Shown: one piece after another, positions 10,776 through 19,366 of the stretch
How positions within the stretch are numbered: the stretch's first letter is position 1
How the letters are laid out: the number at the start of each line of letters is the position of its first letter
NCBI GenBank assembly: GCA_021325675.1
Contig: JAJTCM010000009.1
Span: forward strand, 53,370 to 117,369
Length of the DNA: 64,000 bases
Direction: 5' to 3'
DNA from: Crocinitomicaceae bacterium
GTDB lineage: Bacteria > Bacteroidota > Bacteroidia > Flavobacteriales_D > Crocinitomicaceae
Translations under genes and position numbers: made by a program
The notes under the pieces: generated by a model
What the model saw: the letters and a program-made list of their open reading frames with translations, nothing else
Told to the model about the DNA's origin: nothing
The model's database searches: none

Positions 10776-11777
10776 ATGAACATCGAAAACCAGATCATTC
10801 AACAGGCCAAAGATTCCAAATCCATTATCATTACGGCCCACAAATCGCCTGACGGGGATTCCATCGGGAGCAGCCTTGCCTTATACCATTTCTTAAACAA
10901 GCTTGGCTTAAATGTCAGCATTTGCCACCCGGACCCTGCGCCCAAATACCTGCAGTGGCTTGAGGGCGCCGACCAGATCCTGAATGTTGAAGAACATGCG
11001 GAGCAGATCAGGGAAAAATTTGCTGCTGCAGATCTTATTTTCAGCCTGGATTATAACCATCCTTCCCGCCTGGGCGAACACATGGAAGAGCTGCTTAACG
11101 CGTCCGGCGCTTTTAAAATCATGATCGACCACCACCTTGATCCGGCGGATTTTGCGCAGCTCAGGATCAGTGATACTTCCATTTGCTCCACCTGTCAGCT
11201 GATTTACCAGGTAATTACCGCTTCCGGCAACGGGGAAATGATCGATCAGCGCATCGGAACAGCGATTTACCTGGGTATCATGACCGACACAGGCTCCTTC
11301 CGTTTCAACTCCGTGAAGGCCCAAACACATCGTGTGATTGCAGATTTATTGGATAAAGGCGTAAAGCACGATTTGATCCACGAACAAATTTTTGACGTCA
11401 ATACACCTGAAAAATTAAAGCTGAGAGGTTTCGCCACTTCTGAAAAGCTCGTGATCCTAGAAGATTTGAAAACTGCTTATATTTCCCTTTCGCAGGAAGA
11501 GCTGGACCGGTTTCACCATGAAAAAGGCGATACGGAAGGATTGGTTAATGTGGCACTTTCCATTTTGGGCGTAAAAATCGCGGCTTTCTTTTCCGAAAGG
11601 GACGGCGAAGTTAAAATCTCGTTCCGCTCCAAAGGCAGCGACCACCCGGTCAACAAGCTTTCAAACACTTACTTTTCCGGAGGAGGGCACGCAAATGCCG
11701 CCGGCGGAAAATTTACCGGGACCCTGGACGACGCCATTGCTAAATTCATAGAAATCCTTCCGCAATATGTTTCGTAA
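10776..11777 (+). CDS. DHH-family phosphoesterase (NrnA-like nanoRNase/pAp phosphatase)
   Basis: A 333-residue protein with the DHH and DHHA1 domains of bifunctional oligoribonuclease/3'-phosphoadenosine-5'-phosphate phosphatases. Metal-binding motifs are AHKSPDGDSIGSSLAL (residues ~22-37), FSLDYNHPSRLG, IDHHLDP (D118-H119-H120) and MTDTGSFRF. The C-terminal substrate-binding motif is GGGHANAAGG. The enzyme degrades 2-5-nt RNA ends and recycles pAp. Its last 11 bases overlap the following FKBP lipoprotein gene, so translation of the two is probably coupled. Confidence 0.88.
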   Translation: MNIENQIIQQAKDSKSIIITAHKSPDGDSIGSSLALYHFLNKLGLNVSICHPDPAPKYLQWLEGADQILNVEEHAEQIREKFAAADLIFSLDYNHPSRLGEHMEELLNASGAFKIMIDHHLDPADFAQLRISDTSICSTCQLIYQVITASGNGEMIDQRIGTAIYLGIMTDTGSFRFNSVKAQTHRVIADLLDKGVKHDLIHEQIFDVNTPEKLKLRGFATSEKLVILEDLKTAYISLSQEELDRFHHEKGDTEGLVNVALSILGVKIAAFFSERDGEVKISFRSKGSDHPVNKLSNTYFSGGGHANAAGGKFTGTLDDAIAKFIEILPQYVS

Positions 11778-12285
11778 AATCGCCTGGATAAGCCTTTTGC
11801 TGGCATCATGTACCTCAGCTCCACCGGAAGAAAAACCGAAGGACGTAGATTGGTCGACTAAAAAGTCAACCGACATGAACCAGGATTTTGCCATTGAAGA
11901 GGATTTACGCATCAAAATGTTCCTGGCTGACCGTCCGGACTGGAAAACTGTCAAAACGGGCTCAGGGCTGCGCTATTACATCTATAAGCCAGGTCCAGGT
12001 CCGCAAGCAGAAAGCGGAATGCGTGCCAGGGTCAAATACAGGATCGAATTGCTGGACGGAACACTGTGCTACGAAACGGAAAAAAACGAAACCGAAGTGT
12101 TTGAAATCGATAACAGCGAAGTGGAAACCGGTGTGCAGGAGGGCATTAAAAAAATGAAGGTAGGCGACAAAGCGAAACTTATCCTTCCGAGCCATATTGC
12201 GCACGGCTTGACGGGTGACATGGACCAGATTCCGCCGCTGAGCACGATAGTAATTGATTTAGAATTAATTTCCCTCGAAAAATGA
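11767..12285 (+). CDS. FKBP-type peptidyl-prolyl isomerase lipoprotein (GldI-like)
   Basis: 172 residues with a short lipoprotein signal (MFRKIAWISLLLASC, lipidated at Cys15) and one FKBP domain (about residues 60-172: GSGLRYYIYKPGPGPQA, VKYRIELLDGT, GVQEGIKKMKVGDKAKLILP, HIAHG). Lipid-anchored FKBPs of this kind include GldI, required for gliding motility and T9SS function in Flavobacterium. The GldI label is an inference from architecture and lineage only. It overlaps the upstream nrnA-like gene by 11 bases and the next FKBP gene by 4 bases (ATGA), forming a tightly coupled three-gene unit. Confidence 0.78.
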   Translation: MFRKIAWISLLLASCTSAPPEEKPKDVDWSTKKSTDMNQDFAIEEDLRIKMFLADRPDWKTVKTGSGLRYYIYKPGPGPQAESGMRARVKYRIELLDGTLCYETEKNETEVFEIDNSEVETGVQEGIKKMKVGDKAKLILPSHIAHGLTGDMDQIPPLSTIVIDLELISLEK

Positions 12286-13136
12286 AATACATATATTTAT
12301 TCCTTTGCCTTCTCGCAATTGCAGCCTGCAAGCCAAATGGCGTAGAACAGGAAGAGCCCGGTGAACAGGAAATCACGAATGAAATTTCCAAAAAAGAACG
12401 CGAAGAAGAGCTTAAAAAGCTTAGTCTCAAACCCCTGAAAAAAATCGGGGAGAAAAAACTGGCGAACGGCATTAAGATCAGGTATTTTATTCACGGGGAG
12501 GGCGCAAAGCTCAAAGACGGGGAAGTTGCTATGATCAACTACGAAGTTTTGCTGAAAGACGGCAAAATGGTTGACGGAAATAAATTGCTCAATAAAGAAT
12601 GGCTTCCTTTTTTGGTGGGCTACGGCATGCAAACACCGGGTTGGGATATCGCTTTCCGGGAATTATCCGTGGGCGATTTTGTTGAAATTTACCTGCCGGC
12701 AGATATGGCGCGCGGAAAAGCAGGTGTTCCGGGATTGATCCCGCCGAATGCTGACAATACTATCCGTGTGAAAGTCGTTGGTACGCTCCAGCCCGATAAA
12801 GTAATCGACGGGACCAAAGTATGGCTTCTCGAAGAAAACCCTGAGCACAAAGAACTGGCAAAGGAAGAAAGTGAGATCGAATTTCACTATATGGTAGGTA
12901 CCAAATCCAACCCGCACTACGACATCAGCTACCGCCGGAACCAGCCGTATATCTTCCGTTTTTCGGACTTTGGCATCGTGAAAGGCCTCAAAAAAGCGTT
13001 AATAAATGCTAAAAAGTCCGATAAGATGTGGGTACTCATCCCTCCTTCCCAAGCCTACGGCAGTAAAGGGCTGCAGGATTTGGTGAAACCCAATGAATCA
13101 GTGTTTTATGATATTTTTATCCTCGACGTTCGATAA
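12282..13136 (+). CDS. Lipoprotein with two FKBP-like domains
   Basis: 284 residues. The lipoprotein signal is MKYIYLFLCLLAIAAC (Cys16), followed by a charged linker of about 35 residues. Two FKBP-like units follow. The first (about 60-172) has INYEVLLKDGKMVDG, GWDIAFRELSVGDFVEIYLP and MARGKAG. The second (about 175-284) has EIEFHYMVGT, IVKGLKKALINAKKSDKMWVLIPP and SQAYGSKG. The second unit has the same motif order but poorer active-site likeness and may be a substrate-holding domain. The start overlaps the preceding FKBP gene by ATGA. The likely role is folding of outer-membrane or T9SS proteins. Confidence 0.75.
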   Translation: MKYIYLFLCLLAIAACKPNGVEQEEPGEQEITNEISKKEREEELKKLSLKPLKKIGEKKLANGIKIRYFIHGEGAKLKDGEVAMINYEVLLKDGKMVDGNKLLNKEWLPFLVGYGMQTPGWDIAFRELSVGDFVEIYLPADMARGKAGVPGLIPPNADNTIRVKVVGTLQPDKVIDGTKVWLLEENPEHKELAKEESEIEFHYMVGTKSNPHYDISYRRNQPYIFRFSDFGIVKGLKKALINAKKSDKMWVLIPPSQAYGSKGLQDLVKPNESVFYDIFILDVR

Positions 13137-13242
13137 AGTTTGGGAAATATTCATTAACTTCGCATATTTGAAAATTTATCGGACTATTTACAAGTTTAAA
13201 AAAGAAAAATGTAAGTGGACTCCGGGATAAAATTTGTAAAGT

Positions 13243-14208
13243 ATGAAAAAAGTTATCGGAACCTCCCTACTACTGTTTATTTATACGTTTTCTTTTGGCC
13301 AGTTTGCCCTGGATACAATCGAAAGCAGTCAAGGCAGAATGGTCATCTATTCTGACAGAACCTGGGAGCTTGTTTCCGATATCGGTTTTGACGGGATTAT
13401 GAACGAGCAGGTTTACAACCTCTTCAGCAGCGATACTTCTTATAACTTTGTCCAAACCTGGGACAATGAAGTTTGCTTCACTTCCGATCGCGTGAACGAC
13501 CTTTCCAAATTAAAAGATACCGTTTGGCTGTGTGTAGGCGACAGTCTTCACTCCAAATTCGTCATGCCTTTTGACGGCTATATTACTTCGCGTTACGGTT
13601 TCCGCAAGGGACGCTACCACAATGGCGTTGATATCAACCTCGAAACAGGTGATACGGTACGCGCCTGCTGGTCAGGAAAAGTACGCTACTCCAAATGGAA
13701 CGAAGGCGGCTTCGGGAACCTGGTGATCGTGCGTCACTACAATGGTTTGGAAACGTTCTACGCCCACTTGAGCAAACTGCTCGTTGCACCGAATACTGAA
13801 GTAAAAGCCGGCGACGTTTTAGGATTAGGTGGAAACACCGGTCATTCGAGAGGTTCCCATTTGCATTTTGAAGTGCGTTTCTACGATGCACCGATTAACC
13901 CGGAAGAAATCATCGATTTAGCTAATAAAACGGTAAAAGACCAGAATTTATTCGTTCACAAAGGTATTTTCAGACCGGGAGCTAAACCAAGCGATTATTA
14001 CATGCAAGGCGATGGTCACGGTACCGAAGTAGCAACAGTTGCGAAAGTAGCGTCAACGTCCGCTAAAAAGTATTACCGCGTGAAATCGGGAGATACACTT
14101 TCTCAAATTGCAGCGAAAAACCACACAACAATTTCACGGATCTGCCAGCTGAATGGAATCCGTCAAACGACTACCCTGCAAATCGGGCGTCAGCTGCGTG
14201 TAAAATAA
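13243..14208 (+). CDS. M23 metallopeptidase with C-terminal LysM domain
   Basis: A 321-residue secreted protein with signal peptide MKKVIGTSLLLFIYTFSFGQ. The central LytM/M23 domain (about residues 105-225) has all zinc ligands: His126 and Asp130 in HNGVDIN, and His206/His208 in HLHFEV. It should therefore be an active peptidoglycan endopeptidase. The C-terminus carries one LysM repeat (YYRVKSGDTLSQIAAKNHTT …, about 278-321) for cell-wall binding. The N-terminal ~80 residues are a family-specific region (SSQGRMVIYSDRTWELV). It is transcribed alone and followed by a strong terminator. Confidence 0.92.
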   Translation: MKKVIGTSLLLFIYTFSFGQFALDTIESSQGRMVIYSDRTWELVSDIGFDGIMNEQVYNLFSSDTSYNFVQTWDNEVCFTSDRVNDLSKLKDTVWLCVGDSLHSKFVMPFDGYITSRYGFRKGRYHNGVDINLETGDTVRACWSGKVRYSKWNEGGFGNLVIVRHYNGLETFYAHLSKLLVAPNTEVKAGDVLGLGGNTGHSRGSHLHFEVRFYDAPINPEEIIDLANKTVKDQNLFVHKGIFRPGAKPSDYYMQGDGHGTEVATVAKVASTSAKKYYRVKSGDTLSQIAAKNHTTISRICQLNGIRQTTTLQIGRQLRVK

Positions 14209-14234
14209 GATCACAACATTTTGAATAATACCAG

Positions 14235-14257
14235 AAGGGCCCTGCGGCCCTTTTTTT
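14235..14257 (+). terminator. Intrinsic terminator of the M23 peptidase gene
   Basis: AAGGGCC and GGCCCTT form a GC-rich stem with loop CTGC, followed by seven T. The remaining ~190 bases before the next gene are AT-rich with no supported feature. Confidence 0.85.
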
Positions 14258-14453
14258 GTGCCTTATCCGTTTAAAATCAGCAGCGAAAAACTCTCTTTGA
14301 GAAGATAAAAAACCAGCATTTTCCTAAAAAAGCGTATAAGTATAAATACCTGAACTTGCCAAAAATTGATAAAAATGTTCATTTGAAACGGTATTTTGCT
14401 CATTTAAAAGCCTATTTCTTTGTTTATAAAGCCGGTTTTTCGTAAATTACAAT

Positions 14454-15332
14454 ATGTTCTGCAAGTACCGTATACTACTTTCAATCGACGGAGCGGGTAT
14501 AAAAGGTATTATTCCTTTAAAAATCCTCAACTACCTCCACCAGTCGATGATACAACTGGATGACGAGCTCGATGTGACGTCGTGGGTAGACGTATTTTCT
14601 TCCTGCAGCGCCAGCTCGATTTTCACGGGAGCATTGATGCTGAAGGATAAACAAGGCAGAACAATCCATTCACCGGGACAGATGCTCGAGTTTTACCTGA
14701 AGCGCGGCCCGCAGATTTTTTCACACAATGTTGGCGTAAACGCAGAGGATTCCATTTATCCGTTAACCTTTACGCTGAACCATTTTTTCGGACAGATCAA
14801 TATGACAGATGTCCGGAACCATTTTCTCTTTCTTAGTTACAGCAAATCACAGGAAAGCCTGTTCAGCTTCACGAACTTCATGGACCGTTACCACGATTTG
14901 TCCCTGGCAAAAGTAATGAATGCCTGTTCAGCGATTCCTGGTGTTTACCCTTCCGTTAAGTTGGGAAACCTGGAATTGTCTGATGCCCTCTTCAAGCTCC
15001 AGAACCCTTCCCTTATGGCCTATGATTATGCAAAAATGCTTTATCCGAACGAGCATTTGATCCTGATCAGTATCGGCGCCGGGGAAACCAATGAGCTGAC
15101 CCCGCTGAATATGCAGGTGCGCGAAACACATCAGCAGTTGCTCGAAATCAGCGAATATGATCCCAAGCTCACGTATTTCCGCTTTCAGCCTAAATTGAAG
15201 AGCAATTACGATGCTACTGACATCAGCCGCGAAAAGATGGACGAGCTGGTCGAGCTCAGTGAGGAGTATATCTTCAATGAAATGACTGTTTTTGAAGAAT
15301 TATTGCATTTAATGGCATTCAAAGCCGTTTAA
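14454..15332 (+). CDS. Patatin-like protein with degenerate catalytic motifs
   Basis: A 292-residue protein with the start of a patatin/phospholipase A2-like fold: the oxyanion-hole loop SIDGAGIKGIIPLKIL is intact (DGxGxxG). The nucleophile elbow, normally GxSxG, reads SSCSASSIFTGAL, so both flanking glycines are missing although a serine remains. The catalytic Asp region, normally DGG or DGA, reads LSDALFKLQNPSLMAYD. The C-terminal part (HLILISIGAGETNE) follows family order. Activity is therefore doubtful. It could be a lipid-binding or pseudo-enzyme relative. No signal peptide is seen, so it is cytoplasmic. Confidence 0.7.
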   Translation: MFCKYRILLSIDGAGIKGIIPLKILNYLHQSMIQLDDELDVTSWVDVFSSCSASSIFTGALMLKDKQGRTIHSPGQMLEFYLKRGPQIFSHNVGVNAEDSIYPLTFTLNHFFGQINMTDVRNHFLFLSYSKSQESLFSFTNFMDRYHDLSLAKVMNACSAIPGVYPSVKLGNLELSDALFKLQNPSLMAYDYAKMLYPNEHLILISIGAGETNELTPLNMQVRETHQQLLEISEYDPKLTYFRFQPKLKSNYDATDISREKMDELVELSEEYIFNEMTVFEELLHLMAFKAV

Positions 15333-15453
15333 AATCAGCTAAATTATTATTTTTGAAAGTCTTGCGTCCGCTGGCGGGTTGATCCTATGCGTGCGTAAGA
15401 GTTTTGGAACAGTTTTTGTCATTCACTACACAAATTCAATTTAACTGAAAATA

Positions 15454-16095
15454 ATGAACATTACTTTGAACAAGATCATGCCCTTTCCACTGGCATCCAT
15501 TCAACATGGCGAAGCGAGTATCTGGGGCAGGGAAATTTTCCTGGAAGGCGGTAAAAAAATTATGCTCAACGCAGCTTCCGGGAAAGGAAAATCTACTTTT
15601 ACCCATACTATTTTCGGTTTACGAACGGATTACGACGGAACGCTTTTATATGACACTACTGATGTACGTAAATACACACCAGAAGACTGGACAAAAATCC
15701 GCCGGGAAAAAATTTCGGTTGTTTTCCAGGACCTGCAATTGTTCCACAACCTGACCGTACGTGAAAACCTCCTGCTCAAAAATTCCCTTTCCGATGTTTA
15801 TTCTGAAGCTGAGCTGAAAAATTTCCTTGCTGAAACCGGCATTGAAAACAAGTGGAACGACAAATGCGGCATCCTTTCCATGGGACAGCAGCAGCGTGTA
15901 GCCATTATCCGTGCGCTTTGCCAGCCTTTTGACTGGCTGATCCTCGACGAGCCTTTTTCTCACCTCGATAAAGTGAACAGCGCCATCTGCATGCGGCTGA
16001 TCAATGAACGCTGCGATCAGCTCAAAGCGGGTTTTGTGCTTACAACGCTCGGTGACGATTATGATTTCACATATGATCAGGAACTTATACTTTAA
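15454..16095 (+). CDS. ABC transporter ATP-binding protein (LolD/MacB-like)
   Basis: A 213-residue ABC ATPase that pairs with the FtsX-like permease 90 bases downstream. Motifs: Walker A AASGKGKST (the usual first glycine is alanine), Q-loop VVFQDLQLF, signature LSMGQQQR, Walker B WLILDEPFSHLD. The H-loop is atypical: the histidine expected after Walker B is replaced in VLTTLGDDYDF. LolD/MacB-type ATPases drive mechanotransmission or lipoprotein and peptide extraction rather than classic transport. The missing H-loop histidine suggests weak or altered hydrolysis. Confidence 0.8.
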   Translation: MNITLNKIMPFPLASIQHGEASIWGREIFLEGGKKIMLNAASGKGKSTFTHTIFGLRTDYDGTLLYDTTDVRKYTPEDWTKIRREKISVVFQDLQLFHNLTVRENLLLKNSLSDVYSEAELKNFLAETGIENKWNDKCGILSMGQQQRVAIIRALCQPFDWLILDEPFSHLDKVNSAICMRLINERCDQLKAGFVLTTLGDDYDFTYDQELIL

Positions 16096-16113
16096 ACTAT
16101 GATGGACCTTGAA

Positions 16114-16162
16114 TGATGAATTCCCTATCATTCAACACTCTCCGCCGCGGCGGAATTCATCA
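16114..16162. repeat. Perfect 11-bp inverted repeat between ABC ATPase and permease
   Basis: TGATGAATTCC at 16114-16124 is exactly complementary to GGAATTCATCA at 16152-16162. Just inside the right arm, from 16142, sits the 12-base palindrome CCGCCGCGGCGG. In mRNA this would be a long hairpin within the operon, able to stabilise the upstream message or partly end transcription. No T-run follows, so it is not a standard terminator. Confidence 0.55.
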
Positions 16163-16185
16163 CTCATCATTTATAATTCAAAAAC

Positions 16186-17364
16186 ATGTTAAGCAAATTA
16201 TTATTCCGGAACCAGGACAAAAAACAGCTGATTATTGCGATGATCGGGTCTTTCCTGGGAATGACTTTCCTGATTGCATCGATCCATTACCTGATCAAAG
16301 TGAATGAATTCGGTGAAGGCGCTGATATCCTCGGGCCAAATACGATCATTGTGCAAAAGCAGGTAACGACTTCGAGCACGCTGAACCTCGTAAAAACCGA
16401 TTTTTCCGTGGCAGAAATCGAGAAGCTGAAAAAAGAAAAGTTTATTCTTGACGTGAAGCCGGTGATCAGCAATAATTTTGACGTTTTGTTTGCTACCGCC
16501 GACCCGCTTGTACCGAAATTCAGCTCCGATGTTTTTATCCAGACTGTCGACAAGGATTTTTTGGACGTAAAAAGCACGGAATGGCACTGGAAAGAAGGCG
16601 ATACGATTGTGCCGATTATTCTTCCGCGGGATTTTCTCGTGATGCTGAACACCTTTATGAGCGCCAGCGGGATCCCTCAAATTTCCGATGAGCTGGCGAA
16701 GGATATCAAATTCAAGCTGCGCCTTTCGAATGAAAATTCTGAAAAAGAGCACATTCACGCCCGGATTATCGGTTTCACGAATGAAGTGCCATCAATCCTC
16801 GTTCCTGAATCATTTATGAAATATGGAAACGATAAATACGGCAACCTGACGCCGCAAAAAATCACCCAGCTCATGATTTCGGGAACGGAAAGTGAATTCG
16901 GTAAGGTGGAAGAAATGCTGAAGGAAAAGCACCTGGAATCCAAAAACTCGCAAATGGTTGTTGGCCGCCTGAAAAGTATTGTCGGCACACTCATCCTGGT
17001 GGTCCTCGTGATTTCCATCATCGCCGTGTTTGTATCCTGCCTTGTATTGATCCAGTATGCGCAGCTTCTTATTACGAAAAATGCTTACGAAGTGCGGACA
17101 TTGATGCGTTTGGGCTATGCGCCACAGCAGCTCGTCAACCGTTTTTTCATCTATTTCATGAAGATTTTTGCACTCATCAGCGCCATCGGACTAGGGCTTT
17201 TCCTCGGGTTGAAATTTTTCCTGGACCAGGTTTTTGCGGACGGTGGAATTTACATCGGGACGGAGCTCAGTTTTTACAGCATTGGCTCACTCCTGCTGGC
17301 TTTCCTGCTTTTTGCCGTAGCGAGTTATTCCAATGCCCGCAAGGGAATTTTCAAAGAATTTTAA
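16186..17364 (+). CDS. FtsX/MacB-like ABC transporter permease
   Basis: 392 residues with the four-helix FtsX/LolE-type topology: one N-terminal helix (about residues 18-40), a large periplasmic domain (45-260), then three C-terminal helices (about 265-290, 320-350, 362-385). It is the membrane partner of the preceding LolD-like ATPase. Candidate roles are lipoprotein release, peptide export or cell-wall hydrolase control; none can be chosen from sequence. The last ~330 bases have a decayed second copy at 19098-19283, which shows that this gene's 3' end took part in the tandem duplication. Confidence 0.8.
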   Translation: MLSKLLFRNQDKKQLIIAMIGSFLGMTFLIASIHYLIKVNEFGEGADILGPNTIIVQKQVTTSSTLNLVKTDFSVAEIEKLKKEKFILDVKPVISNNFDVLFATADPLVPKFSSDVFIQTVDKDFLDVKSTEWHWKEGDTIVPIILPRDFLVMLNTFMSASGIPQISDELAKDIKFKLRLSNENSEKEHIHARIIGFTNEVPSILVPESFMKYGNDKYGNLTPQKITQLMISGTESEFGKVEEMLKEKHLESKNSQMVVGRLKSIVGTLILVVLVISIIAVFVSCLVLIQYAQLLITKNAYEVRTLMRLGYAPQQLVNRFFIYFMKIFALISAIGLGLFLGLKFFLDQVFADGGIYIGTELSFYSIGSLLLAFLLFAVASYSNARKGIFKEF

Positions 17365-17449
17365 TTTTAGTTAAAAAGCTGTTAAATTTTGAGTCAGATT
17401 TTGGAATGGTACGTCTGTAAATCATAAATTCACTTAAAATTAAAAATAC

Positions 17450-18976
17450 ATGAAATCGATTGTTACAGTACTTATCTTACTCCTCTCTTTTTCCGGGATG
17501 GCTCAAAAAATCAAATTCAAGATTTCCGGTCAGAAGGACACGATCGCTTTCCTCGTAAAATACAATGGCAAAGGCATGTTTTATGCCGATACGGCCGAAA
17601 TGAAAAACGGTGTTATTGAGTTTAACACGAGCATAAAAGGAAAAGAACAAAAACCGGGCCTATTTGCTTTATTTTTGCGGGATCAGAAATGTTTTGATTT
17701 CATTTTCAATAACGAAGAAGTTTATACTGAAACGAAAGCCCCGGACTATGTGAACAACATGGTTGTAAAGAAATCCGAAGAGAATAAGGTTTTCATTGAT
17801 TACTTGAAATTCATTTCCGACCAGCGCACGAAAGCTGCCGATTTAGGCAAAAAGCGTGACACTCTGAAAAAAGACGACCCGGAATACAAAAAGCTGACCG
17901 AGGAAATTGAAACGATTTCCAAAAGCGTGGAGCAATACCAGCTCGACCTGGTGAAAAACAACCCGACGAAATTTGTTTCCAAGCTGGTGAAAATGTCCAT
18001 GGATGTCAAAATTCCTGAAGCACCGCGCGATTCCAAAGGGAACATCATCGACTCCAGCTTTGCCTACAAATATTACCGCGATCATTATTTTGACAACATT
18101 GACCTGAAAGATGACCGTATCCTGAACACGCCGATTTTTCACAACAAACTGGAAGAGTTTTTCGGCAAAAAAATGCTCATTCAACACCCGGATACGCTGG
18201 TGAAATACGGCTACTGGTTCATCGATCAACTTGATCCGAAATCCGAAGTGTTCAAATATTCCGTCACGCATATCACTTCCACTGCTGAAAAGTCGAACAT
18301 CATGGGAATGGACAAAGTATTCGTCCGCATGGGCCAGCGTTATTACTGTGCCAAAAACCTCGAAGGCAAATCCCCGGCTTACTGGATGGCTGAAAACAAG
18401 CTCGCTGACCTCTGCGAAAAAGTAGAAACACAGAAAAATCTGGTGCAGGGTGTTGTTCCTCCAAATGTTATTCTGCTCGATACAACCGATACAAAATGGG
18501 TGGATTATTACAGCATCAAAGCGGACTATACTATTTTATACTTTTGGGATCCGGAATGCGGACACTGTAAAACTTCCACCCCAAAACTTCAGAAGTTATA
18601 CTCCGAAAAGCTCAAAGCGCGCAATGTTGAAGTTTTCGCTGTTGGAAAAGCCGTTGGTGAAGATTTTGAAAAGTGGAAAAAGTTCATCATTAAGCACAAC
18701 CTGACTTTTGTTAATGTAGCCCTGACCGACCGTCTCTACCGTGAAGCCCAGAAAGATGCGCGTAAGTTTGTTCCGAAATTCACGACGTTTCAATCGCTGA
18801 ATTACCAGGAAACTTTTGATATTTTTTCCACACCGCGTATTTTTGTACTCGATAAGGATAAAAAGATTATTGCCAAGCAACTTTCGATCTCCCAGCTGGA
18901 GGATTTCCTGGACCGTTTGCAGAACTACAAAGGGCCGAAAATTATTGAACCGGATCCGGAAGATGAAAAACATTAA
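17450..18976 (+). CDS. Secreted TlpA-like thioredoxin-fold protein, copy 1
   Basis: 508 residues with a signal peptide (MKSIVTVLILLLSFSGMAQ). The N-terminal ~100 residues resemble the DUF4369-type beta domain of Bacteroidota thiol-disulfide proteins. The middle (about 105-340) is a helical DUF5106-like domain. The C-terminal third (about 345-490) is a TlpA/AhpC-type thioredoxin fold with the redox motif C370-G-H-C373 in WDPECGHCKTS and a cis-proline-type segment STPRIFVLD. It should be a periplasmic thiol oxidoreductase. It has its own terminator and a paralogue at 19367-20893 with about 91% identical residues. Confidence 0.85.
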   Translation: MKSIVTVLILLLSFSGMAQKIKFKISGQKDTIAFLVKYNGKGMFYADTAEMKNGVIEFNTSIKGKEQKPGLFALFLRDQKCFDFIFNNEEVYTETKAPDYVNNMVVKKSEENKVFIDYLKFISDQRTKAADLGKKRDTLKKDDPEYKKLTEEIETISKSVEQYQLDLVKNNPTKFVSKLVKMSMDVKIPEAPRDSKGNIIDSSFAYKYYRDHYFDNIDLKDDRILNTPIFHNKLEEFFGKKMLIQHPDTLVKYGYWFIDQLDPKSEVFKYSVTHITSTAEKSNIMGMDKVFVRMGQRYYCAKNLEGKSPAYWMAENKLADLCEKVETQKNLVQGVVPPNVILLDTTDTKWVDYYSIKADYTILYFWDPECGHCKTSTPKLQKLYSEKLKARNVEVFAVGKAVGEDFEKWKKFIIKHNLTFVNVALTDRLYREAQKDARKFVPKFTTFQSLNYQETFDIFSTPRIFVLDKDKKIIAKQLSISQLEDFLDRLQNYKGPKIIEPDPEDEKH

Positions 18977-18987
18977 TTCAAACATAT

Positions 18988-19015
18988 AACTCCTCGCGAA
19001 ACCGGGGAGTTTTTT
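18988..19015 (+). terminator. Intrinsic terminator of TlpA-like copy 1
   Basis: AACTCC and GGGAGTT form the stem around CGCGAAACC, followed by a T-run. It is the diverged sister of the terminator at 20904-20931 after copy 2. Confidence 0.75.
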
Positions 19016-19046
19016 ATCAGCGTGACCGGAACAAACAGCACTGCCT

Positions 19047-19283
19047 ATGTCAAAATTTGAAAATATACGTATTAGGCCTTATCACCTTGCTCGCATTTCC
19101 TGCATTGTCCTGATCCAGTATGCACAATTGCTCATTACGAAAAATGCTTATTTTGAAAACGGCGGAATCTACATCGGCAAAGACCTCAGTTTTTACTGCA
19201 TTGCCGCGCTCCTGCTGGCTTTCCTGCTTTTTGCCGTATCAAGTTATTCCAACGCCAGCAAGGGAATTTTCAAAGAATTTTAA
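19047..19283 (+). pseudogene. Chimeric relic: CPBP protease 5' end joined to FtsX-like permease 3' end
   Basis: A 78-codon open frame whose first ~17 codons match the nucleotide sequence of the CPBP gene start at 20932 (shared ATGTCAAAA and TTGCTCGC), but with a one-base shift of frame. After TCCTGC it continues as the permease C-terminus: LIQYAQLLITKNAY, then a deletion of about 135 bases relative to the parent, then GGIYIGKDLSFY … SKGIFKEF. Start and stop are intact, but a lone 60-residue permease tail cannot be a transporter. This is the scar of the tandem duplication, probably not a functional gene, although it could still be translated. Confidence 0.85.
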
Positions 19284-19366
19284 TTTTCGTTAAAAAGCTG
19301 TTAAATTTGAACCGGATTTTAGAAAGATACGTCTATAAGTAATAAATTCACTAAAATTTTAAATAC

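Noticed and set aside
16113..16307. Small plus-strand ORF between ABC ATPase and permease
   Set aside because: It runs through the inverted repeat and into the permease gene in another frame, and the peptide has no family likeness.
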